The notes under the pieces were generated by a model. It was not told where the DNA came from. It made no database searches and worked only from the letters and a program-made list of their open reading frames with translations. From assembly GCF_042661605.1 (NCBI RefSeq), contig NZ_JBHSWJ010000002.1, positions 2,604,001-2,668,000 on the forward strand: a stretch of 64,000 nt of DNA, in the 5' to 3' direction. The translations under genes were made by a program, and so were the position numbers. This DNA comes from Branchiibius cervicis. Lineage in GTDB: Bacteria > Actinomycetota > Actinomycetes > Actinomycetales > Dermatophilaceae. This document shows, piece after piece, positions 7,993 to 17,034 of the stretch. Each line of letters begins with the position of its first letter. Positions within the stretch are counted from its first letter, which is position 1.

Positions 7993-9651
7993 GTGACTGA
8001 GCCCACTCGCACTCCCACCGCCATCGATGCCGTCGCCGAGGACTACCACCGCGCCTACCTGGAGCTTTCGCCTACTGCCGCAACGGCATTGGGCGTCCCT
8101 GGCCACGACGGCGAGTTGGATGACTACTCCCCCGCCGGCCTGGCGGCCAAGACCGACCTCGCACGTACGACGCTCGCCCGGCTGACCGACGCGGCTCCCG
8201 TCGACGACGTGGACCGGGTGACGCTCGACGCCATGAACGAACGGCTCGGCCTACAGGTGGAATTCGCGGAGGCCGGCCTCGACCGGATGGACCTGAACAA
8301 CATCGCCTCCCCGTTCCAGGAGATGCGCGACATCCTCGACCTGATGTCGACCGATACGGCAGCGCAGCGCGCAGACCTGGCCGCCCGCTTACGAGCGATG
8401 CCGACCGCCCTGGACCAGTGGTTCGAGTCACTGCATTCCGCCGCCGCAGAAGGCCACGTGGCCGCCGCGCGACAGGTCAAGGCGTGCATGAGCCAGGCCG
8501 GGGACAACACGGCACCGGGTGGGTACTTCGCCACGCTCGGATCGACGTACCCGGACATCGCCGACGCGGCCACCGTTGCCGCGCAGGCTTATTCACGCGC
8601 TGCGGATCGCCTGCGCGATGAGATCCTGCCGCTCGCACCGGAGGCCGACGCGGTCGGCCAGGACCGCTACCGGTTGAGCTCACGGCAGTTCCTCGGCGCT
8701 ACCATCGATCTGGCGGAGACCTACGCGTGGGGCCAGGAAGAACTCGCGCGCATCGTCGCCGACATGGAGCAGACCGCGCAGCGGATCAAACCCGGTGCCT
8801 CCCCGCGCGAAGCGATGGACGTCCTCGACGCCGACCCGGCGTATCAGTTGCACGGCACCGATGAGTTGCAGCGCTGGATGCAGGGCAAAGCCGACCAGGC
8901 GATCACCGACCTGGCCGGGACGCACTTCGACATCCCCGAGCCGGTCCGCACCATCCAGTGCATGATTGCCCCCACCACTTCGGGCGGTATCTACTACACC
9001 GGACCCAGCGAGGACTTCTCCCGGCCCGGCCGCATGTGGTGGGCCGTGCCCAAGGGCGTGACCGACTTCGGAACCTGGCGGGAGTTGACCACCGTCTACC
9101 ACGAGGGCGTACCCGGCCACCATCTGCAAGTGGGTCAGACGATGTACCGCAGCGCATTGCTGAATTCCTGGCGGCGGATGGACGTGTGGGTGTCCGGTTC
9201 CGGCGAGGGCTGGGCACTGTACGCCGAGCGGTTGATGGACGAGTTGGGGTACCTGTCCGATCCGGGTGACCGGATGGGCATGCTGGACGGACAGTCGCTG
9301 CGCGCCGCGCGGGTCGTGCTCGACATCGGCGTCCACTGCGGGTTCGAGGCACCGGCCGAGGTCGGTGGCGGGTCATGGGACTACGACAAAGCCTGGGCGT
9401 TCCTGAAGGCACACGCCAACATGGCCGACGGCTTCCTGCGCTTTGAGTTGGATCGCTACCTCGGCTGGCCGGGCCAGGCCCCGTCGTACAAGATCGGCGA
9501 GCGCCTGTGGCGCCAGTTGCGCGCGGATGTCCAAGCGGCACAGGCGGATTCGTACGACGCCAAGGCATTCCACCGCAAGGCCCTCGACGTGGGCTCGATC
9601 GGCCTGGACGCTCTGCGGACCGCCGTGTTGCGGGAGTTCGACCTGCTCTGA
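7993..9651 (+). CDS. DUF885 family protein, predicted zinc peptidase-like
   Basis: The 552-residue product starts at GTG 7993, 9 nt after accE. The family signature YHEGVPGHHLQ lies near residue 375 and includes an HExxxHH-type metal site, followed by SGEGWALYAERLMDELG, which supplies the further Glu. No signal peptide or membrane segment is seen, so it should be cytoplasmic. DUF885 members are distant relatives of gluzincin peptidases, but their substrates are mostly unknown. The spacing suggests co-transcription with the carboxylase genes. Confidence 0.88.
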   Translation: MTEPTRTPTAIDAVAEDYHRAYLELSPTAATALGVPGHDGELDDYSPAGLAAKTDLARTTLARLTDAAPVDDVDRVTLDAMNERLGLQVEFAEAGLDRMDLNNIASPFQEMRDILDLMSTDTAAQRADLAARLRAMPTALDQWFESLHSAAAEGHVAAARQVKACMSQAGDNTAPGGYFATLGSTYPDIADAATVAAQAYSRAADRLRDEILPLAPEADAVGQDRYRLSSRQFLGATIDLAETYAWGQEELARIVADMEQTAQRIKPGASPREAMDVLDADPAYQLHGTDELQRWMQGKADQAITDLAGTHFDIPEPVRTIQCMIAPTTSGGIYYTGPSEDFSRPGRMWWAVPKGVTDFGTWRELTTVYHEGVPGHHLQVGQTMYRSALLNSWRRMDVWVSGSGEGWALYAERLMDELGYLSDPGDRMGMLDGQSLRAARVVLDIGVHCGFEAPAEVGGGSWDYDKAWAFLKAHANMADGFLRFELDRYLGWPGQAPSYKIGERLWRQLRADVQAAQADSYDAKAFHRKALDVGSIGLDALRTAVLREFDLL

Positions 9652-9815
9652 GGCAGTCGGCGCCAATCTGAACGCAATCTGCGCGCCGCCTGCCAAGTGG
9701 CTGGCAATCCTTCGGATCGGCTCCCGCGGAGCTAGGCGCCCCAGCGCCGTACTTCTACGCTGGCGCGATTCACGGGTCAGTGTCGCCCCGGGCCCGTCGA
9801 CCCATGGAGGTTGCC

Positions 9816-11462
9816 ATGTCCGCTGTCGTCACCGAGGGCCCCGAGACCACCCCGGGCGGCTTGCACCGCACCGTGGGCTTCTGGGGTCTGTCCTTCGTGT
9901 CATTGGGTTCGATCATCGGTTCCGGCTGGCTGCTGGGGGCGCTGACTGCGGCGACCATCGCCGGGGGCGGTGGTTCGCTGATCAGCTGGATCCTCGCCGC
10001 GATCATGCTGACGGTGCTGGCGCTGATCCACGCCGATCTGGGCGCCGCCTACCCGGTCGCCGGCGGGACGTCGCGCTACCCGCACTTCGCGTTCGGCGGC
10101 CTCGCCGGCTTCGCGGCCGGCTGGACGACCTACCTGCAGGCGGTGGCGATCGCGCCGCTGGAGGTCGAGGCCTCCTTGGGCTACGTGAACTCGATCGATG
10201 CGGTGAAGTCGCACGTGAAGCTGGTCAACACCAACGGCACCCTGACCGTGACCGGCATCGTGATCGGCGTCGTGGCGATGCTGGTCTTCATGCTGATCAA
10301 CCTGGCCGGCGCCAAATGGATGTCGGACAGCAATACCGCCATCGTGCTGTGGAAGATCGCCGTCCCACTTCTGACCATCATCACCTTGCTGATCGTCAGC
10401 TTCCATCCGGGCAACTTCACCGCGGGCGGGGGCTTCGCACCGTACGGCTTCCACGGCATCTTCGCCGCACTGCCCGCCGGTGTGGTCTTCGCCCTCCAGG
10501 GCTTCGAGCAGGCCACCCAGATGGCCGGGGAAGCCAAGAACCCGCAGAAGGACGTCGCCAAGGCAATCATCCTGGCGATGATCATCGGTGCCGTCATCTA
10601 CATCGGACTCGAGGTCGCCTTCGTCGGTGCCGTGAACCCGGCGAACGTCGTGCACAACTGGCAGCACCCGATCGGCGCCGGCGACTACGGCCCGTACTAC
10701 ACCCTCGCCATCAACGCGGGCGTCGGCTGGCTGGCCACCGTCCTGATCATCGACGCCGTCATCTCCCCCGGCGGCACCGGCCTGATCTACGTCGGCACCA
10801 CCGCCCGGATCTCCTACGCCCTGGGCCTGCCGGACTCGCTGACCAAGGTCAACAAGCGCGGTGTGCCGGTCTGGTCGGTGATCGTGGCGACTGCTTTCGG
10901 CGTCCTCTTCCTGCTGCCGGCACCCAGTTGGCAGGAGTTGGTGGGGCTGATCACCGGCGCCACGGCGCTGATGTACGCGTTCGCCCCGATCGCCCTCGGC
11001 GCCCTCAGGCACTCCGATCCCGACCGCGAACACCCCTACCGGGTGCCCTTCCCGGCCGTCACCCTGCCGGTGGGCTTCATCTTCGCCAACCTGATCGTCT
11101 ACTGGGGCACGTTCACCTCGACCTGGAAGCTGTCCATCGGTCTGCTCATCGGTGGCCTCATCTATCTGATCGCGACACGGGTCAACGCCAAGAACGTGGA
11201 CCCGGACCGCTCCCGCTGGCGGTTCGCGATCTGGCTGATCACCTGGCAGGTAGGGATGATCGTCGTGGGCTGGCTGGGCAACTACGGCGGTCGGGGCTGG
11301 CTGCCCGATGACTGGGATGCTCTGGTGGTGGCCGTGCTGTCGCTGGGGCTCTACTACTTCGCCGTCCTGAAGATGGCCTACCCGCGCGAAGAGGTCGAGC
11401 CCGTCGTGGATGCGGACCTGGAGCACCTCGGCGATCTGCGAACCTCACCCGGCATCGCCTGA
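9816..11462 (+). CDS. APC superfamily amino acid permease
   Basis: The 548-residue product starts at ATG 9816, preceded by GGAGG (9806-9810) at 5 nt. It has about 12 hydrophobic helices and the APC first-helix signature GFWGLSFVSLGSIIGSGWLLG. GFEQATQMAGEAKNPQKD matches the conserved loop after helix 6. It probably imports an amino acid or amine by proton or sodium symport; the substrate cannot be read. The 164 nt upstream, after the DUF885 gene, contain no gene. Confidence 0.9.
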   Translation: MSAVVTEGPETTPGGLHRTVGFWGLSFVSLGSIIGSGWLLGALTAATIAGGGGSLISWILAAIMLTVLALIHADLGAAYPVAGGTSRYPHFAFGGLAGFAAGWTTYLQAVAIAPLEVEASLGYVNSIDAVKSHVKLVNTNGTLTVTGIVIGVVAMLVFMLINLAGAKWMSDSNTAIVLWKIAVPLLTIITLLIVSFHPGNFTAGGGFAPYGFHGIFAALPAGVVFALQGFEQATQMAGEAKNPQKDVAKAIILAMIIGAVIYIGLEVAFVGAVNPANVVHNWQHPIGAGDYGPYYTLAINAGVGWLATVLIIDAVISPGGTGLIYVGTTARISYALGLPDSLTKVNKRGVPVWSVIVATAFGVLFLLPAPSWQELVGLITGATALMYAFAPIALGALRHSDPDREHPYRVPFPAVTLPVGFIFANLIVYWGTFTSTWKLSIGLLIGGLIYLIATRVNAKNVDPDRSRWRFAIWLITWQVGMIVVGWLGNYGGRGWLPDDWDALVVAVLSLGLYYFAVLKMAYPREEVEPVVDADLEHLGDLRTSPGIA

Positions 11463-11491
11463 CCCGCGCCCGGCCCAGGTGACAATGGGCC

Positions 11492-13345
11492 GTGCACATC
11501 GCCGTACCTCTCCTCCTGCTGCTCACCGGGGCGATCGCCGTCGGCGTCCTCGCCGAGCGTTTCCGGGTCTCCGCACCGCTGGTGCTGGTGGCGGTCGGAG
11601 CGGCGCTGTCCTTCGTGCCGGGCATGCCCCGGATCGAGGTGAACCCTGAATTCATCCTGCTGGGCCTGCTGCCGCCGCTGCTGTTCGCCGCCGCCTCCCA
11701 GACCTCCTTGGTCGACCTGCGCCGGGACCGGCGCCAGATCCTCAGCTTGTCGATGCTGCTGGTGCTCTTCACAGCCTTCGGAGTGTCCCTGATCGCGTGG
11801 TGGTTGATGGGCATCCCGTACGCCGCGGCGCTGGCCCTCGGTGCCATCGTCGCCCCGCCCGACGCGGTCGCAGCAACAGCGGTAGCCCGGCGAATGGGTC
11901 TGCCACGCCGTGTCGTTGCCGTGCTGGAGGGCGAGTCGCTCTTCAACGACGCCACGGCACTGGTCACCGTCAACACGGCCAAGAGCATCCTGATCAGCGG
12001 CAGCGTGACCGTGCTGGCCGTCACCGGGCAGCTGGCCCTGGCCGTCGTCGGCGGCGTCGCGGTCGGAATGCTCGCGTACGTCGTGCTGGCCTGGGTCAGG
12101 CGCCAGGTCACCGACACGACGATCAGCGTGGCCATCTCCTACCTGACACCGTGGCTGGCCTACCTTCCGGCCGAGGCCATCCACGCCTCAGGGGTGTTCG
12201 CCGTCGTCATCTGCGGGGTGCTGCTCGCCCACCAAGCACCCAGCATCCAGACCGCCGCCTCCCGGGTCTCCGAACGCCTGAACTGGCAGTCGTTGCAATA
12301 CGTCCTGGAAAGCGTCGTCTTCCTGCTCATCGGCCTGGAGGTGCGCACCATCGTCGAGGACGTACGCCCCAGCACCATCGGTGCGGCCGTCCTGGTGCTC
12401 CTCACGGTGATGCTGCTGCGCCCGGTCTACGTCATGACCATCGGTTTCCTCAGCTGGCGGCTGCGCCCGGACGACCCGAACAACCTGCGACCCCGGGAGG
12501 CGGCGGTCGTGTCCTGGGCCGGGATGCGCGGGGTGGTGACGCTCGCCGCGGCGTTCCTGCTGCCGGAGCAGACCCCGCAGCGTGAGCAGTTGATCTTCAT
12601 CGCGCTCTTCGTCACCATCGGCACGCTCATCATCCAGGGCTTCAGCCTGAGCCACGTGGCTCGCGCCCTGCACCTGCACGGTCCGGATCCCCGCGAGGAT
12701 GCGCTGCAACTGGCCCAGATCATCCAGGCCGCCACCCAGGCGGGTGACAAACGCCTGGAAGAGGAGCTGGATCCTCGCGTGCCCGAGAACGTCGTGGAGG
12801 CACTGCGCCGGCAGAACGAGAACCGCGCCAACCTGGCGTGGGAGCAACTGGGCCGACCCGACCACGACACCGACACCCCGACCGAGGAGTACCGCCGGCT
12901 GCGCCTGTCGATGCTGGACGCCGAGCGCGGCAAGGTCCTGAAGATGCGGGACAACGCGCTGGCCGACCACGCGCTGCTGGCCAACGTGCTGGAGCAGCTG
13001 GACATCGAGGAGTCGATGATCGGCTACGTCCATGGCACGCAGGACGACCTGCGCGATCGGATCCTGCTCACGCCGGAGCCGCGACGTGGAGCGTGCGAGC
13101 ATCTGCGCGATGCCCCCGTGGCCGTGGATCCGCAGACACCGCAAGGGTGTCCGGACTGCAAGCGCGAAGGAACGGTCCCGGTGCACCTGCGTCTGTGCCT
13201 GACGTGCGGCAACGTCGGCTGCTGCGACTCCTCCGTCGGGCAGCACGCGCGGCGGCACTTCGAGGACACCGGTCACCCGGTGATGCGCTCGTTCGAACCC
13301 GGCGAGGGGTGGATGTGGTGCTACGTCGATAAGTTGCCGGGGTGA
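11492..13345 (+). CDS. CPA1 Na+/H+ antiporter with C-terminal UBP-type zinc finger
   Basis: The 617-residue product has about 12 membrane helices in residues 1-400, with the family motifs GLLPPLLFAAA, APPDAVAA and LEGESLFNDATALV, whose Asp residues carry the ion. A charged cytoplasmic helix region follows (about 405-530). The last 85 residues are a UBP-type zinc finger, with Cys/His ligands in ACEHL, GCPDCKREG, LCLTCGNVGCCDSS and HARRHFEDTGHPV. In eukaryotes this finger binds free ubiquitin C-termini. Its role on a bacterial antiporter is unknown and probably regulatory. The start is GTG 11492. Confidence 0.93.
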   Translation: MHIAVPLLLLLTGAIAVGVLAERFRVSAPLVLVAVGAALSFVPGMPRIEVNPEFILLGLLPPLLFAAASQTSLVDLRRDRRQILSLSMLLVLFTAFGVSLIAWWLMGIPYAAALALGAIVAPPDAVAATAVARRMGLPRRVVAVLEGESLFNDATALVTVNTAKSILISGSVTVLAVTGQLALAVVGGVAVGMLAYVVLAWVRRQVTDTTISVAISYLTPWLAYLPAEAIHASGVFAVVICGVLLAHQAPSIQTAASRVSERLNWQSLQYVLESVVFLLIGLEVRTIVEDVRPSTIGAAVLVLLTVMLLRPVYVMTIGFLSWRLRPDDPNNLRPREAAVVSWAGMRGVVTLAAAFLLPEQTPQREQLIFIALFVTIGTLIIQGFSLSHVARALHLHGPDPREDALQLAQIIQAATQAGDKRLEEELDPRVPENVVEALRRQNENRANLAWEQLGRPDHDTDTPTEEYRRLRLSMLDAERGKVLKMRDNALADHALLANVLEQLDIEESMIGYVHGTQDDLRDRILLTPEPRRGACEHLRDAPVAVDPQTPQGCPDCKREGTVPVHLRLCLTCGNVGCCDSSVGQHARRHFEDTGHPVMRSFEPGEGWMWCYVDKLPG

Positions 13346-13946
13346 GCGAATTCGTCCTGGCCTCGGCCTCCCCGCCCGCCTGAAGACGCTGCGTAGCGCG
13401 GGCCTGGACCCGCGCGTCATCGTGTCCGGGGTCGACGAGCCGGCGACCCTGGCCCATGCGCAGGCGACGTACGGCGATCTGGCGCCGATCGACGTACCTC
13501 TCCTGCTCGCCCGGGCCAAGGCGCAGGATGTCGCCCCGCAGGCCCCGCAGGCGCTGGTCCTCGGCTGTGACTCGGTGCTGGAGTTCGACGGTGAGGTCCT
13601 CGGCAAACCGGCCGACGCGGCGGAGGCCACCGCACGATGGCGCCGGATGCGCGGTCACACCGGCGTGCTGCACACCGGGCACTGGCTGGTCCTCGGCGAC
13701 GCGGCGACGGGTGCCACCGTCTCGACGAAGGTGCACTTCGCCGAGGTGGACGATGAAGAGATCGACTTCTACGTGGCGACCGGTGAACCGCTGCACGTCG
13801 CCGGGGCGTTCACCATCGACGGGATCGGTGGCGCGTTCGTCAGCGGTATCGAGGGCGATCACCACAATGTCATCGGCGTCAGCCTGCCCGCGTTGCGCGA
13901 ACTGACTACCCAGTTGGGCATTGCATGGATCACATTGCTTCGCTAA
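13342..13946 (+). CDS. maf: Maf nucleoside triphosphate pyrophosphatase, apparent frameshift near the N-terminus
   Basis: Maf hydrolyses non-canonical or modified NTPs. The start GTG 13342 overlaps the antiporter stop (GTGA) and reads SEFVLASASP, then stops at 13381. The next frame continues ARLKTLRSAGLDPRVIVSGVDEP to 13946. Adding one G at 13374 (CCGCCC to CCGGCCC) restores the invariant Maf motif SASPARL and a 201-residue protein. The core is otherwise intact, with LGCDSVLEFDGEVLGKP, the GHTGVLHTGH loop and GIEGDHHNVIGVSLP. The single missing base resembles the other homopolymer slips in this window. Confidence 0.88.
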
Positions 13947-13965
13947 TCATCGCTACCGTTGAGGG

Positions 13966-15234
13966 ATGCCCACTCCGCTGACATCGGACCAACGCAACTC
14001 CTTCGCCGCCGCCTACCTCGGCTGGGCGATGGACGCGTTCGACTACTTCCTGGTCGTGCTCATCTATGCCGACATCGCCAAGGACTTCGACGTCCCGCTG
14101 ACCAAAATGGCGCTGATCACCACGATGACGCTGATCATGCGGCCGGTCGGCGCATTCCTCTTCGGGTTGTGGGCCGACCGCAAGGGCCGGCGGATCCCGT
14201 TGATGACCAACGTGGCTTTCTACAGCACCGTGGGTTTCCTGTGCGCGTTCGCACCGAACTTCTGGGTCCTGATCGTGCTGCGGATGCTCTACGGCATCGG
14301 GATGGGCGGCGAATGGGGTCTGGGTGCGGCCCTGGCCATGGAGAAGATTCCCGCCGAGCGACGGGGCTTCTTCTCCGGATTCCTGCAGAGCGGCTACTCG
14401 ATGGGCTACCTGTTCGCCGCACTGGCCTTCCTGCTGCTGAACACCTGGTGGGGGCTGAACTGGCGGTGGATGTTCGCCCTGTCGGTCATCCCGGCGGCCA
14501 TCTCGCTGTTGATCCGCGCCCGCGTCAAGGAGTCCGAAGTGTGGGAGCAGACCCGCGAACGGGTCAAGGCCACCAAGACACGCACCCGCGACATCTTCTC
14601 CAACCCGGTGATCTGGAAACGGTTCGTCTACCTGGTCCTGCTGATGACCGCCTTCAACTGGATGAGCCACGGCACCCAGGACGTCTACCCCACCTTCTTG
14701 AAGGCCACCAACGATCACGGCGCCGGCCTGGCCAAGAGCACCGCCACCTGGATCGCGGTCGTCTACAACATCGGCGCGATCATCGGCGGGCTCATCGCCG
14801 GTGCCCTGTCGGAGAGATACGGTCGCAAGGCGATCATCATCGGCTGCGCGGTCCTTGCCCTGCCCATCGTGCCGATCTTCGCCTACTCCACGACAGCAGG
14901 CATGTTGACGCTCGGCTCCTTCCTGATGCAGGTCATGGTGCAGGGCGCGTGGGGTGTCATCCCGGCGCACCTGACCGAACTGTCTCCCGATGAGATTCGC
15001 GGGTTCTACCCCGGGGTCACCTATCAGCTCGGTAACTGCCTGGCCGCGTTCAACCTGCCGATCCAGGAGGCGCTGGCCGGATCACACGGCTACCCGTTCG
15101 CGCTGGCGGCGACGATCGTGCCGGTGCTGATCGCGGTGATCGTGCTGACCGCGCTGGGCAAGGAGAACAAGGGCGCCGCCTTCGGCCGGTCGTCGATCAT
15201 TTCTGATCCGGCTCCCGCTCGAAGTCCACTGTGA
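13966..15234 (+). CDS. MFS transporter, sialate/aromatic-acid proton symporter type
   Basis: The 422-residue, 12-helix protein carries the MFS loop signature ADRKGRRIPL between helices 2 and 3 and a related ALSERYGRKA after helix 7, plus GWAMDAFDYFLVV in helix 1, typical of metabolite:H+ symporters related to NanT and ShiA. The carboxylate substrate is uncertain. TACCGT (13954-13959) lies 6 nt before the ATG, so the mRNA may be leaderless, although GAGGG also precedes the start. The 3' end overlaps the convergent yihY-like gene by 38 nt. Confidence 0.9.
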   Translation: MPTPLTSDQRNSFAAAYLGWAMDAFDYFLVVLIYADIAKDFDVPLTKMALITTMTLIMRPVGAFLFGLWADRKGRRIPLMTNVAFYSTVGFLCAFAPNFWVLIVLRMLYGIGMGGEWGLGAALAMEKIPAERRGFFSGFLQSGYSMGYLFAALAFLLLNTWWGLNWRWMFALSVIPAAISLLIRARVKESEVWEQTRERVKATKTRTRDIFSNPVIWKRFVYLVLLMTAFNWMSHGTQDVYPTFLKATNDHGAGLAKSTATWIAVVYNIGAIIGGLIAGALSERYGRKAIIIGCAVLALPIVPIFAYSTTAGMLTLGSFLMQVMVQGAWGVIPAHLTELSPDEIRGFYPGVTYQLGNCLAAFNLPIQEALAGSHGYPFALAATIVPVLIAVIVLTALGKENKGAAFGRSSIISDPAPARSPL

Positions 15235-16168
15235 TCTCCTCGAAGCCCTTGTAGCGCTGGGCCCGGGCCCGGCCGGCGTACATCGCCCGGTCGGCCCGGG
15301 TCAGTTCCACGTTGTCGCTGAACGGGGTCAGCAGGGCACGGGGGTAGAGCCGTTTGCGCCACACCACGTTGAGCTCCATGGCCAGGATCAGGCTCATCGC
15401 GACCAGATAGACGAAGGCCAGCAGACCCAGGACGATCGCGAACACCCCGTCCACGCTCGAGGACTTGGCCACCACCCCCGACACGTACGACGCGCCGAAC
15501 CCTTGGAGGACACGCAGCGCGATCGTTGCGAGGATCGCACCCGGTAGGACGTCCCAGGGCCGCACCCGCGACGAGGCGCTCAGTTGGAAGATGAAGGCGA
15601 TCGACGCCACGATGACCGGTAAGGCGGCAGCGTCGGCAATCAGGCCGCTGTGCTCACCGAGGAACGTCCACCTGCTGAGGATCACGTTGGCCAGGCTCAC
15701 CCCGAAGACGCCGATGCCCATGATCAGGATGATCAGGATCGACTTGCCGCGTGCGACAAAGGGATTGGGGCGGTTGTTGCGCGGTACCTGCCACACCTGG
15801 TTCGAGACGTACTGGATCGCCTGGGCTGCGCCCAGCGCACCGTAGAGGGCCACGATCACTCCGACGAGAATGGCCGCCCAACTACCGCTGAGGCGTTGCG
15901 GGGTCTTCAGCTGGTCCCCGATCACCGGGAACTCACTCAACGCGGAATCGATCAGTTCCTGCTGGAGGTGCGGATGACCCTGCAGGACGATCGACAGCAC
16001 GGTGCTGGCGAGCAACAACAGCGGGAAGATCGAGACGAAGGCGTAGTAGGTGACCAGCGCCGCCAGATAGGTGCCGTAGTCGTCGAAGAACTTGTAGAGC
16101 ACCCCGATCGGGAAGCCGAGGACGGCGTGCCGCTGCTGGAAGGCGTCCACGCGCCGGATCAGCGACAT
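15197..16168 (-). CDS. YihY/BrkB family inner membrane protein
   Basis: The 323-residue protein has six hydrophobic helices with the family texture YKFFDDYGTYLAALVTYYAFVSIFPLLLLA near the N-terminus and PWDVLPGAILATIALRVLQ in the middle. The family was once called ribonuclease BN by mistake; its function is not established, with envelope or lipid roles suggested. A TAACGT box 6 nt before the ATG points to a leaderless transcript. The gene diverges from the MoxR ATPase gene. Confidence 0.9.
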   Translation of the reverse strand: MSLIRRVDAFQQRHAVLGFPIGVLYKFFDDYGTYLAALVTYYAFVSIFPLLLLASTVLSIVLQGHPHLQQELIDSALSEFPVIGDQLKTPQRLSGSWAAILVGVIVALYGALGAAQAIQYVSNQVWQVPRNNRPNPFVARGKSILIILIMGIGVFGVSLANVILSRWTFLGEHSGLIADAAALPVIVASIAFIFQLSASSRVRPWDVLPGAILATIALRVLQGFGASYVSGVVAKSSSVDGVFAIVLGLLAFVYLVAMSLILAMELNVVWRKRLYPRALLTPFSDNVELTRADRAMYAGRARAQRYKGFEEITVDFEREPDQK

Positions 16169-16191
16169 GCCCGAACGTTACCCTCACTAAC
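16169..16191. promoter_or_regulatory. divergent leaderless promoters within an inverted repeat
   Basis: The 23-nt gap contains TACCCT (16179-16184) 7 nt before GTG 16192 on the plus strand, and TAACGT (complement of 16175-16180) 6 nt before ATG 16168 on the minus strand. ACGTTA (16175-16180) and TAACGT (16188-16193) form an inverted repeat around the shared promoter, which could be a regulator site. Confidence 0.5.
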
Positions 16192-17034
16192 GTGACTGAG
16201 CCGTGGTTCCCCGACCCCGACGCCGTGAGTACGGCGCTCGGCCGGGCCGGATACCTGCCCGACGATGCGATCGCGACGACCGTCTTCCTGGCCGACCACC
16301 TGGCCCGCCCGCTCCTGCTGGAGGGACCGGCCGGTGTCGGCAAGACCGCCCTCGCAGCGGCCCTGGCCCGCGCGACCGGTGCCGACCTGATCCGTCTGCA
16401 GTGTTACGAAGGGGTCGACGAAGCCCGAGCCCTCTACGAGTGGAACCACGCCGCCCAACTTTTGCGCATCACCGCTGCCGGCGACGACTCCAGCGTCTTC
16501 ACCGAGGAGTTCCTGCTGCCCCGACCCTTGCTGCAGGCAGTCCGCAGCCCGGCGCGCGCCGTACTTCTGGTCGATGAACTCGACAAAGCGGACGAGGAGA
16601 TGGAGGGCCTTCTGCTGGAGCTGCTCTCGGAGTTCCAGGTGACCATCCCCGAGTTGGGCACGGTCAAGGCCGAGCATGCACCGCTGGTCATCCTGACCTC
16701 CAACGCCCAGCGCGAGCTGTCCGAGGCATTGCGGCGGCGGTGCCTCTACCTGCATCTGGACTATCCGACCCAGGAGCGTGAGCGGGAGATCGTGCAGTTG
16801 CACGCGCCCGGCCTGCCGCAGGCCCTCAACGACTCGGTGGTGCGTACCGTTGCCGCGCTGCGCGACCTGGACCTGCGCAAGGCGCCCTCCATCTCCGAGA
16901 CGGTCGACTGGGCGCGCACCCTGCTCGCTCTCGGTGCCGACGACCTCGATCCGGCGCTGGTGGAACGCACCCTCGGGGTGGTGCTCAAACACCAGAGCGA
17001 CATCGACACCGTGCGCGCGGCATGGCTGAAGTAG
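16192..17034 (+). CDS. MoxR/CoxD-type AAA+ ATPase
   Basis: The 280-residue ATPase has Walker A GPAGVGKTALA (about residues 43-53), Walker B VLLVDELDKADEE, and sensor regions ILTSNAQRELSEALRRRC. MoxR-type ATPases act with von Willebrand factor A proteins as chaperone or insertase pairs that mature metal enzymes or complexes. The VWA partner gene overlaps its end by 13 nt (17022-17034), so the two products are probably made together. No client enzyme gene lies beside the pair. Confidence 0.92.
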   Translation: MTEPWFPDPDAVSTALGRAGYLPDDAIATTVFLADHLARPLLLEGPAGVGKTALAAALARATGADLIRLQCYEGVDEARALYEWNHAAQLLRITAAGDDSSVFTEEFLLPRPLLQAVRSPARAVLLVDELDKADEEMEGLLLELLSEFQVTIPELGTVKAEHAPLVILTSNAQRELSEALRRRCLYLHLDYPTQEREREIVQLHAPGLPQALNDSVVRTVAALRDLDLRKAPSISETVDWARTLLALGADDLDPALVERTLGVVLKHQSDIDTVRAAWLK

